This document shows positions 13,611 to 19,919 of a stretch of DNA of 19,919 nucleotides, piece after piece. The DNA is taken from assembly GCA_934670175.1 (NCBI GenBank), contig CAKUOX010000039.1, positions 1 to 19,919 on the forward strand, read 5' to 3'. How positions within the stretch are numbered: the first letter of the stretch is position 1; the number at the start of each line of letters is the position of its first letter. Source of the stretch: an uncultured Clostridia bacterium. Its GTDB lineage: Bacteria > Bacillota > Clostridia > Christensenellales > Aristaeellaceae. Under the pieces are notes generated by a model. The model worked only from the letters and a program-made list of their open reading frames with translations, made no database searches and was not told the DNA's origin. The position numbers and the translations under genes are program-made.

Positions 13611-15602
13611 ATGGCTGAAAAGAAAAAATTCTACATCACCACGCCCATCTACTATCCCTCGGGCAACATGCACATCGGCCACACCTACACCACGGTGGCG
13701 GCGGACACCATGACCCGCTTTAAGAAGATGACCGGCTACGACGCCTATTTCCTGACCGGCACGGACGAGCACGGCCAGAAGATCGAGCGCAAGGCCGCGG
13801 ACGCGGGCGTAACGCCCAAGCAGTTCGTGGATAAGATCGTGGCCGAAACGAAGGAGCTGTGGAAGCTGATGAACATCGACTACGATGATTTCATCCGCAC
13901 CACGGACGAGCGCCACGAGAAGGTGGTTCAGAAAATCTTCCGCAAGTTCTACGAGCAGGGCGACATCTACAAGGCCGAATACGAGGGTCAGTACTGCGCC
14001 GAATGCGAGGCCTTCTGGACGCCCACGCAGCTGAAGGACGGCAATCTCTGCCCCGACTGCGGCCGCCCCTGCGAGACCGCGCACGAGGAGAGCTATTTCT
14101 TCCGCATGAGCAAATATGCGCCGTGGCTGATCGAATACATCGAGAGCCATCCGGACTTCATTCAGCCGCCGTCCCGCGCCAATGAAATGCTGAACAACTT
14201 CCTGCGCCCGGGGCTGCAGGATCTGTGCGTGAGCCGCACCAGCTTCAAGTGGGGCGTGCCGGTGGATTTCGATCCCAAGCATGTGGTCTATGTGTGGATC
14301 GACGCGCTGTCCAACTACATCACCGCCCTGGGCTACGGCAGTGACGATGAAACGCTGTTCAACCGGTACTGGCCCGCGGACGTGCATCTGGTCGGCAAGG
14401 AGATCGTGCGCTTCCACACCATTTACTGGCCGATCATGCTGCACGCGCTGGGTCTGCCGCTGCCCAAGCAGGTGTTCGGCCACGGCTGGCTGCTGTTTGG
14501 CAACGACAAGATGAGCAAGAGCAAGGGCAACGTGGTTTACCCCGCGCCCATCGTGGAAAAATATGGCGTGGACACGCTGCGCTACTACCTGATGCGCGAA
14601 ATGCCCTTCGGCGCGGACGGCAATTACACCAACGAGGCGATGCTGACGCGCATGAATTCCGACCTGGTGAACGACCTGGGCAACCTGGTATCGCGCACGG
14701 TGGCGATGATCGAGAAATACTTCGGCGGCATCGTGCCCGAACCGGGCGTGGAGGATGAATCCGACCGCGCGCTGATCGAGCGCTTCGAACAGCTGCCCGA
14801 AATGGTGGAAAAGCAGATGAACGCGCTGCAGTTCTCCGTGGCGCTGTCCGAAATCTGGAAGCTGATCGGCGACTGCAACCGCTATATCGACATCAATCAG
14901 CCCTGGGTGCTGGGCAAGAGCGAGGAGGGTCTGCCCCGCCTCAGAACCGTGCTGTACAACCTTGCCGAGTGCATTCGCGCCGTCGCGGTGCACATCTATC
15001 CCACGATGCCCTCCACGCCGGCGAAGATCTTCGAGCAGCTGGGCGTGACGGATCCGGCGCTGATGAGCTGGGATTCCGTGCTGAAATTCGGCGGCCTGAA
15101 GCCCGGCACGAAAGTCGTAAAGGGCGCGGCGCTGTTCCCGCGCGTGGACATTAAAAAGGAGCTTGCGGCGCTGAACGGCGAGGACGAGGCAAAGCCCGAG
15201 AAGGCTGAAAAAAAGGAAGCCAAGCAGGCCGAAAAGCAGCAGAAGAAGGCCGAAAAGGCCGAGGAAAAGGCGGGAATCGCCTCGTTTGACGACTTCATGA
15301 AGATCAAGCTGATCGCCGCAAAGGTCGTCGCCTGCGAGCGCGTGGCCAAGTCCGACAAGCTGCTGAAGGAAACGCTGGATATTGGCAATGGCCAGACGAA
15401 GACCGTCTGCTCCGGCATCGCCAAGCATTACGCGCCCGAGGACATGGTCGGCAAGACCGTGGTGCTGGTGAACAATTTCGCCCCGCGCAAGATGGCGGGC
15501 GAGGTCTCCGAGGGCATGCTGCTGTGCGCCGAGGATCCGGACGGCAAGCTGCGGCTGCTGACGGTGGATGGCGGCGTTGCGCCGGGAAGCGAGATCGGAT
15601 GA
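13611..15602 (+). CDS. metG: Methionyl-tRNA synthetase
   Basis: A 663-residue class I synthetase that charges tRNA-Met. It has the HIGH signature (21-24, NMHIGHTYT) and KMSKS (300-304, DKMSKSKGN). A zinc-binding knuckle has C129, C132, C147 and C150 (CAEC, CPDC). After the anticodon-binding helices comes a Lys/Glu/Ala-rich linker (about 525-555), then a C-terminal Trbp111/EMAPII-type tRNA-binding domain (about 560-663; FDDFMKIKLIAAKV, SEGMLLCAED). The ATG at 13611 has AGGGGG upstream and gives the standard N-terminus; an in-frame extension to 13497 would begin inside the T-box terminator. Its stop overlaps the gpsA start. Confidence 0.98.
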   Translation: MAEKKKFYITTPIYYPSGNMHIGHTYTTVAADTMTRFKKMTGYDAYFLTGTDEHGQKIERKAADAGVTPKQFVDKIVAETKELWKLMNIDYDDFIRTTDERHEKVVQKIFRKFYEQGDIYKAEYEGQYCAECEAFWTPTQLKDGNLCPDCGRPCETAHEESYFFRMSKYAPWLIEYIESHPDFIQPPSRANEMLNNFLRPGLQDLCVSRTSFKWGVPVDFDPKHVVYVWIDALSNYITALGYGSDDETLFNRYWPADVHLVGKEIVRFHTIYWPIMLHALGLPLPKQVFGHGWLLFGNDKMSKSKGNVVYPAPIVEKYGVDTLRYYLMREMPFGADGNYTNEAMLTRMNSDLVNDLGNLVSRTVAMIEKYFGGIVPEPGVEDESDRALIERFEQLPEMVEKQMNALQFSVALSEIWKLIGDCNRYIDINQPWVLGKSEEGLPRLRTVLYNLAECIRAVAVHIYPTMPSTPAKIFEQLGVTDPALMSWDSVLKFGGLKPGTKVVKGAALFPRVDIKKELAALNGEDEAKPEKAEKKEAKQAEKQQKKAEKAEEKAGIASFDDFMKIKLIAAKVVACERVAKSDKLLKETLDIGNGQTKTVCSGIAKHYAPEDMVGKTVVLVNNFAPRKMAGEVSEGMLLCAEDPDGKLRLLTVDGGVAPGSEIG

Positions 15603-16582
15603 AACGTATCACGGTTATCGGCTGCGGGCGCTGGGGCTCGCTGATCGCCTGGTATCTGGACAGGCTCGGCCATCAGGTCACGCTGTACGGCCGCGCGGGC
15701 TCCCGCCACATGCAGCGCTTTCTGACTGAGCGAAAAAACGACCTGCTCACCATGCCCGATTCCGTGCGCCTGAGCACGGAGCTGAGCTGCGCGCTGGACG
15801 CGGAGATCATCGTGATCTCCGTGCCCAGTCAGGCGCTGCAGGGGCTGATGGACGAGCTGAAGCCACTTGATCTGAAGAACAAAACCTTCGTGCTGTGCAT
15901 GAAGGGCATCGAGGTCAGCACCGGCCGCCGCCTGTCGCAGGTCGCGCGGGACAGCCTCGACCCCTCCTGCGCCGTAGCGGTGTGGCTGGGGCCCGGGCAC
16001 GTTCAGGAATTCTACGCCGGCATCCCCAACTGCATGGTGATCGATTCCGACGACCCGCAGGCGCGGCAGATGCTGGTGGAGCAGTTCTCGGGGCCGCTGA
16101 TCCGCTTTTATTACGGCGAGGATCTGATCGGCAATGAGATCGGCGCGGCCGCCAAGAATGTAATCGGCGTGGCCGCAGGCGTGCTCGACGGGCTGAAGCT
16201 GACTACGCTGAAGGGCGCGCTGATGTCGCGCGGCACGCGCGAGATTGCCCGCCTGATCGAGGCCATGGGCGGCAATCCGTTTTCCGCCTACGGGCTGTGC
16301 CATCTGGGCGATTACGAGGCCACGGTATTTTCCCGCTTCAGCCATAATCGCCGTTTCGGCGAAGCGCTGGTGCTGGGCGAAAAATACGATCAGCTGGCCG
16401 AGGGCTACTATACGGCGGACGCCATTCACCGCCTGAGCGGGAAATACGGCGTGGAAACGCCGATCTGCGAATGCGTGTACCGCGTGCTCTATCAGGGGCA
16501 GCCGCCGCGCGAGGCGGTGGACAGCCTGTTCACGCGCACGCTGAAAAACGAATTCTGGAAGGAAGACCATGCGGATATTTGA
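15599..16582 (+). CDS. gpsA: NAD(P)-dependent glycerol-3-phosphate dehydrogenase
   Basis: A 327-residue enzyme that reduces dihydroxyacetone phosphate to sn-glycerol-3-phosphate for phospholipid synthesis. The Rossmann motif GCGRWG is at 8-13. Family motifs follow: MKGIE with K102, GPGHVQEF (131-138, in place of the usual GPSHAEE), the catalytic Lys K186 in GAAAKNVIGVAAGVLDG, and LGDYEATVFSRFSHNRRFG (about 236-254), a diverged form of the usual GLGDL...SRNR region. The ATG overlaps the metG stop by 4 nt (ATGA). The deviations at two motifs suggest a divergent subgroup, but the catalytic core is kept. Confidence 0.9.
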   Translation: MKRITVIGCGRWGSLIAWYLDRLGHQVTLYGRAGSRHMQRFLTERKNDLLTMPDSVRLSTELSCALDAEIIVISVPSQALQGLMDELKPLDLKNKTFVLCMKGIEVSTGRRLSQVARDSLDPSCAVAVWLGPGHVQEFYAGIPNCMVIDSDDPQARQMLVEQFSGPLIRFYYGEDLIGNEIGAAAKNVIGVAAGVLDGLKLTTLKGALMSRGTREIARLIEAMGGNPFSAYGLCHLGDYEATVFSRFSHNRRFGEALVLGEKYDQLAEGYYTADAIHRLSGKYGVETPICECVYRVLYQGQPPREAVDSLFTRTLKNEFWKEDHADI

Positions 16583-17357
16583 TACGCACTGCCACATCGC
16601 CGATTCCGCCTTTGACGAGGATCGCGCCCAGGTGATCGCGCGCATGCGCGAGGCCGGCGTCTGCCGCGCGAACGTAGTGGCCGATCCCTGCGAGGAGGAG
16701 CCGAACCAGGAAAAGGTGTTCGCGCTGGTGGCGCAGCATGATTTTCTCTGCGCCTCCATCGGCGCGCATCCGCACAATGCCTGCCGCTATACGGATGCGG
16801 CGGAGCGCACGATACTCGATTACCTGAACAGACCCGGATGCCGCCTGCTGGGCGAGATCGGGCTGGATTATCACTACGACCTGTCCCCCCGCGAGGATCA
16901 GAAGCGCGTGTTTGACCGGCAGCTGGAGCTGGCGTGGCAGCGGCATGTGCCCGTGCAGCTGCACATCCGCGAGGCGCACGGCGACTGCATGGACATGCTG
17001 CGCGCCCGCGCCGCTGCGGGGCGCATGCCCACGGGCGTCATGCACTGCTACACCGGCAGCTGGGAGGCGGCGAAGGTCTATCTCGACCTCGGGCTCTACA
17101 TTTCCCTGTCCGGCGCGCTGACCTTCAAAAACGCGCCGAAGCTCGCCGAGGTCTGCCGAAATGTGCCCGCCGATCGCCTGCTGATCGAAACCGATTGCCC
17201 CTATATGGCGCCCGTGCCGCTGCGCGGGCGGCGCAACGAGCCGTCGTTCATCACGCACACGCTGGCGCGCGCCGCCGAACTGCGCGAGGCTGCGCCCGAC
17301 CGTCTGGCAGAGCAACTGTACGCCAACGCCCTGAGAATATTTGATTTGGAGGGCTGA
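16569..17357 (+). CDS. tatD: TatD family metal-dependent DNase
   Basis: A 262-residue TIM-barrel hydrolase with all expected metal ligands: H7 and H9 (DTHCHI), E96 (GEIGLDYH), H132 (QLHIREA), H159 (MHCYTGS) and D209 (ETDCPY). The family has 3'-5' exonuclease activity on DNA. The start overlaps the gpsA end by 14 nt with GGAAGGA upstream, so it is co-transcribed. In many Bacillota a tatD gene lies beside metG; here gpsA lies between them. A standard member with nothing missing. Confidence 0.95.
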   Translation: MRIFDTHCHIADSAFDEDRAQVIARMREAGVCRANVVADPCEEEPNQEKVFALVAQHDFLCASIGAHPHNACRYTDAAERTILDYLNRPGCRLLGEIGLDYHYDLSPREDQKRVFDRQLELAWQRHVPVQLHIREAHGDCMDMLRARAAAGRMPTGVMHCYTGSWEAAKVYLDLGLYISLSGALTFKNAPKLAEVCRNVPADRLLIETDCPYMAPVPLRGRRNEPSFITHTLARAAELREAAPDRLAEQLYANALRIFDLEG

Positions 17358-17359
17358 CC

Positions 17360-17887
17360 GTGGAAAATCTGACCGCCATTATCGAAGCCATACTGTTTGT
17401 CTCGGGCGACCCCGTGCGCGTGGACGTGCTGGCGCATGCCATGAACCTGACCGTGATGGAGCTGGAGGGTGCGCTTTCTGAGCTGCGCGACCGCCTTGCG
17501 CTTGAAAACCGCGGCATACAGCTCAACCGCAGCGGCGACGCGGTGTTCCTTTCCATCAACCCCAAATACGCGCCGCAGGTAGAGCTCTTCCTGCAGCCGA
17601 TCCAGAAGCAGCCGCTTTCTCAGGCCGTGCTGGAAACGCTGTCCATCATCGCCTACCGTCAGCCCGTCACCAAGGGCGATATTGAGGGCGTGCGCGGCGT
17701 AAAGTGCGATTATTCCGTGCAGGCGCTGATCAACCGCGGCTTTATTGAGGAATGCGGCCGCCGCGAAACGCTGGGACGGCCCATACTGTACCGCACCACG
17801 GACAAGTTTCTGCAGCACTTCGGCATCGAAACGCTGGACGAGCTGCCCAGCGTAGATTTCACCGCCGAGGGCGAAATGCCCCTTTGA
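17360..17887 (+). CDS. scpB: Segregation and condensation protein B
   Basis: A 175-residue protein made of two winged-helix domains, the kleisin-binding partner that works with ScpA and SMC in chromosome condensation. Family signatures are MENLTAIIEAILFVSGDPV at the start, LSQAVLETLSIIAYRQPVTKGDIE in the second domain, and the GRRETLGRPILYRTTDKFLQHFG end. It starts with GTG at 17360, preceded by GGAGGG with 6-nt spacing, 2 nt after the tatD stop. scpA is normally adjacent but is not in this window, so scpB appears detached and attached to the metG cluster. Confidence 0.95.
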   Translation: MENLTAIIEAILFVSGDPVRVDVLAHAMNLTVMELEGALSELRDRLALENRGIQLNRSGDAVFLSINPKYAPQVELFLQPIQKQPLSQAVLETLSIIAYRQPVTKGDIEGVRGVKCDYSVQALINRGFIEECGRRETLGRPILYRTTDKFLQHFGIETLDELPSVDFTAEGEMPL

Positions 17888-17908
17888 CATTGTACCAAAA
17901 ATGTGACA

Positions 17909-17942
17909 AAACCGGCAAATTATGATCGTTTGCCGGTTTTTC
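17909..17942 (+). terminator. Rho-independent terminator of the metG-scpB cluster
   Basis: A perfect 11-bp stem AAACCGGCAAA/TTTGCCGGTTT (17909-17919/17929-17939) with a 9-nt loop is followed by a T run, 21 nt after the scpB stop. The A-rich left flank may allow bidirectional action. Confidence 0.9.
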
Positions 17943-17954
17943 GCGCCGTTTCGC

Positions 17955-17983
17955 TTGACTTAGAACCGTAAAACTTGTATAAT
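17955..17983 (+). promoter_or_regulatory. Promoter of the peptidoglycan-binding protein gene
   Basis: TTGACT (17955-17960), 17 nt of spacing and a perfect TATAAT (17978-17983) lie about 40 nt upstream of the ATG at 18023. Confidence 0.85.
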
Positions 17984-18022
17984 ATTTTTGAAACATCGCC
18001 AGAAGATCAGGAGGGACGCTCT

Positions 18023-19486
18023 ATGGGTGATCGCTATTCTTCCAGAAGACATTATGAGCGCAGACTGCGCATTCGCTATCGCAAAAAGCTGTGGTCGACA
18101 GGCATCATCATGCTGGTCATCGGCCTGATCGCCGGCTTCATCGGCTGCACGGTCGCGGTAAACAAATCCGCGCGCGTGTCCGAGCTGCTGGGCATCGCGC
18201 CGAAGCAGGATGTGGCTACGGATCTGCCGCTGCCCACGCCGACGGCGGATACCAGTGCGGATGACGCCTTCACCGCCGAAATGTTCGCCGCGGGCGGCTT
18301 TGTGCCCGATGACGAGGACGATCCGTTTGCGGACGGCTTCGATTCGGACGATCAGTCCATGGGACTGGCCGCGCTGTCCGGCATGGATTCGAACCTGTTT
18401 GACAACCCGACCGTTGAGCCCACCGAGGCACCCACCGAGGCCCCGACGGCTGAACCCACCGAAGCGCCGACAACTGAACCCGAGGTCATGATTATTGAGG
18501 GCGCGCCGCTGACGGTGACTGCCGCCGCTATCGTAACGGAAGCGCCGACGGCTGAACCCACCGAAGCGCCGACTGAGGCCCCCACCGAAGCGCCCACTGA
18601 GGCTCCGACCGAGGCGCCCACTGAGGCTCCGACCGAGGCGCCCACTGAGGCTCCGACTGAGGCACCCACTGAAGCTCCGACCGAGGCACCCACTGAAGCG
18701 CCGACCGAGGCACCCACCGAGGCACCGACGCCCGAACCGACCGCCACGCCCGCGCCCGTGATCGTACCCTACGGCGAGGCCGTGACCTTCGATACGGAAA
18801 TGACCGCCGACGGCCGCATGCACCGCGACGCGCAGGACGGCGACAATTACGAGACCATCAGCATCACCATGAAGGTGGATGATTACAAGGATTTCGATTA
18901 CTTCGAGGAGAATTACGGCAGCAAGTATGACCTGAAGGGCGGCACGGCTGCGGTTCAGCTGGATATGACGCTGAACAACTACGCAGGTCAGACCCAGGTA
19001 ATCCCCCAGAACTTCCTGCAGATCACCTTCCGCGGCGAGACCGACGATCAGGTGCTCCAGGGGTATCAGCTGCTGGACCGCGAAATTGCCGGCAACATCG
19101 ATGTGGAGCTCATCAGCGGCGAAACCGTCACGCTCTACAAGCGCTACCCCTTCTCCGAGATGGGCGAAATGCAGTACATGGTGGTCAACACCTTCAGCGG
19201 CGGCACGCAGACGACCTACTGGTTCGAGATTCATTCGCCCGAGCCGGTCGCCACTGAAGCGCCCACGCTGGAAGCCTCCGCAGGCGGCTTGACCATCGGC
19301 AGCAAGGGCGACGACGTGAAGAAGCTCCAGGCCAAGCTGATCGAGCTGAAGCTGCTTTCCGGCCAGCCCGACGGCGCGTTTGGCAAGTATACCGCCGACG
19401 CGGTGAAGATCATGCAGAAGAAATACGGCATGGAGCAGACCGGCGTTGCCGACGCCGCATTCCTTGAAAAGCTGTATTCCGAATAA
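18023..19486 (+). CDS. Membrane-anchored protein with PTEA-repeat stalk and peptidoglycan-binding domain
   Basis: A 487-residue protein. A short Arg/Lys-rich cytoplasmic N-terminus (1-22) is followed by one membrane segment (about 24-46) without a signal-peptidase site, giving a type II topology with the rest outside. An acidic, low-complexity region (about 60-125) precedes a Pro-Thr-Glu-Ala repeat stalk (about 130-250). A beta-rich domain follows (about 250-410), with VQLDMTLNNYAGQTQVIPQ reminiscent of DUF4352-like folds, unassigned. The C-terminal 65 residues are a PG_binding_1 domain (GSKGDDVKKLQAKLIEL...DGAFGKYTADAV). The ATG at 18023 has AGGAGGG at 18009-18015. The exact role is unknown; a cell-wall spanning anchor is a reasonable reading. 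Confidence 0.85.
   Translation: MGDRYSSRRHYERRLRIRYRKKLWSTGIIMLVIGLIAGFIGCTVAVNKSARVSELLGIAPKQDVATDLPLPTPTADTSADDAFTAEMFAAGGFVPDDEDDPFADGFDSDDQSMGLAALSGMDSNLFDNPTVEPTEAPTEAPTAEPTEAPTTEPEVMIIEGAPLTVTAAAIVTEAPTAEPTEAPTEAPTEAPTEAPTEAPTEAPTEAPTEAPTEAPTEAPTEAPTEAPTEAPTEAPTPEPTATPAPVIVPYGEAVTFDTEMTADGRMHRDAQDGDNYETISITMKVDDYKDFDYFEENYGSKYDLKGGTAAVQLDMTLNNYAGQTQVIPQNFLQITFRGETDDQVLQGYQLLDREIAGNIDVELISGETVTLYKRYPFSEMGEMQYMVVNTFSGGTQTTYWFEIHSPEPVATEAPTLEASAGGLTIGSKGDDVKKLQAKLIELKLLSGQPDGAFGKYTADAVKIMQKKYGMEQTGVADAAFLEKLYSE
18409..18735 (+). repeat. Coding tandem repeat (Pro-Thr-Glu-Ala units)
   Basis: A 12-nt unit encoding P-T-E-A, often paired into 24-nt units such as GAGGCTCCGACCGAGGCGCC, is repeated in tandem. 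It is dense at 18540-18730, with a shorter block at 18409-18480 separated by a non-repetitive stretch. It encodes the extended stalk of the surface protein and is prone to length change by slippage. Confidence 0.9.
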
Positions 19487-19493
19487 GATAATC

Positions 19494-19533
19494 GACCGTC
19501 CCTTCTGTATAAAAGCAGAAGGGACGGTCTTTA
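19494..19533 (+). terminator. Rho-independent terminator
   Basis: A perfect 14-bp stem GACCGTCCCTTCTG/CAGAAGGGACGGTC (19494-19507/19516-19529) with an 8-nt loop is followed by TTTAT, just after the stop codon of the surface protein. Confidence 0.88.
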
Positions 19534-19919
19534 TCTGTCAAAAAAGGCTTTTGAAAAGCAGGTAGACGGGGAATTATGCTCCCCTCCCCCGCCACTATTG
19601 GCTTCTCCAGTTTTTGCTGAAACCCTTCAGATTTTCGGGTGCAAAAAATACCTTGCAACGCATACGGCCAGACGCTGAAAAAACCTGCAAGGCAAGGAAA
19701 CGCGGGCTGCAAATGAGGGCGCATACATAATACGCACCGAAGACCCGCAAAGCGGGTTTCGGCAGCGCCGCGCGAATCCTTCGGATTCCAGCGCGGGCTG
19801 GTCGCGCCTGCAGGTCGCTGCAGTGGCGCGACTGCTTCAACATATGTAACCGATTTTGCAGCCCGCGTTGACGAAGTAAGCAGAAATTTCAACTTCTCCA
19901 GAAGTTGTTCACGAAATTT
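19534..19919. other. Long intergenic region with a structured, probably repetitive element
   Basis: No convincing gene is present. A perfect 15-bp inverted repeat (AACGCGGGCTGCAAA at 19699-19713 and its complement at 19855-19869) encloses several internal hairpins: ACCCGC/GCGGGT around 19744-19758, GAATCC/GGATTC extended by GCGCG around 19770-19795, and GTCGCGCC/GGCGCGAC (19801-19808/19825-19832) with inner TGCAG/CTGCA. A further inverted repeat, CAACTTC/GAAGTTG flanked by AAATTTC/GAAATTT, lies at 19884-19919 against the window edge. This could be a structured RNA or a dispersed MITE-like element. A 160-codon minus-strand frame across it looks spurious. Confidence 0.5.

Noticed and set aside
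13584..15428. A 614-codon frame on the minus strand opposite metG
   Set aside because: It mirrors the codon bias of metG; histidine- and alanine-rich composition is typical of an antisense shadow.
18352..18747. Minus-strand frame encoding VGAS repeats
   Set aside because: It is the complement of the PTEA-repeat coding DNA of the surface protein.
19410..19892. 160-codon minus-strand frame in the last intergenic region
   Set aside because: It runs through a terminator and several hairpins, with no ribosome-binding site or recognisable domain; probably a translated repeat element.

Overview
The window looks like a chromosomal segment of a fairly GC-rich member of the Clostridia (Bacillota), possibly a gut lineage. 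This is inferred from a T-box leader ahead of metG, strong Shine-Dalgarno sites, consensus sigma-A promoters, a type I-C CRISPR-Cas locus with a bacterial-type repeat, and core genes metG, gpsA, tatD and scpB. I ran no database search; all calls come from reading the sequence.

Left part (1-8563), minus strand: a complete type I-C CRISPR-Cas locus in canonical order, cas3 - cas5c - cas8c - cas7c - cas4 - cas1 - cas2 - leader - array. cas5c to cas1 overlap by 4-8 nt, and cas2 follows cas1 after 12 nt. An internal ribosome-binding site in cas8c probably yields the small subunit Cas11c. The 275-nt gap between cas3 and cas5c holds what I read as a complete plus-strand small-RNA gene. It has a promoter, a shortened pseudo-repeat keeping the exact 11-nt Cas5 handle, a pseudo-spacer and a terminal hairpin. 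The pseudo-spacer matches 15 of its first 16 nt to a site next to a TTC PAM just upstream of the cas5c promoter. The single mismatch is at position 6, the flipped-out base in type I seeds. This is the signature of a CreR-type cas-regulating RNA that uses Cascade to repress its own operon.

Middle part (8600-10584): a small MITE-like element, galE, and a divergently transcribed DUF2284 cysteine-rich protein.

Second CRISPR module (10557-13179): a 550-residue TnpB-like, Cas12-type RuvC nuclease with all catalytic residues. It is followed by a structured non-coding stretch with a candidate anti-repeat, and then an 11-repeat array whose repeat is unrelated to the I-C repeat. No adaptation genes accompany it. 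Its spacers have the same length range (33-36 nt) as the I-C spacers, and one spacer targets the same site of the same kind of gene as an I-C spacer. I interpret this as a miniature type V system that shares targets, and perhaps the Cas1-Cas2-Cas4 machinery, with the I-C system.

Right part (13226-19919), plus strand: a T-box-controlled metG-gpsA-tatD-scpB cluster ending in a clear terminator, then a single-gene unit for a membrane-anchored protein with a Pro-Thr-Glu-Ala repeat stalk and a C-terminal peptidoglycan-binding domain. The last 390 nt hold no convincing gene but contain a highly structured, probably repetitive element.
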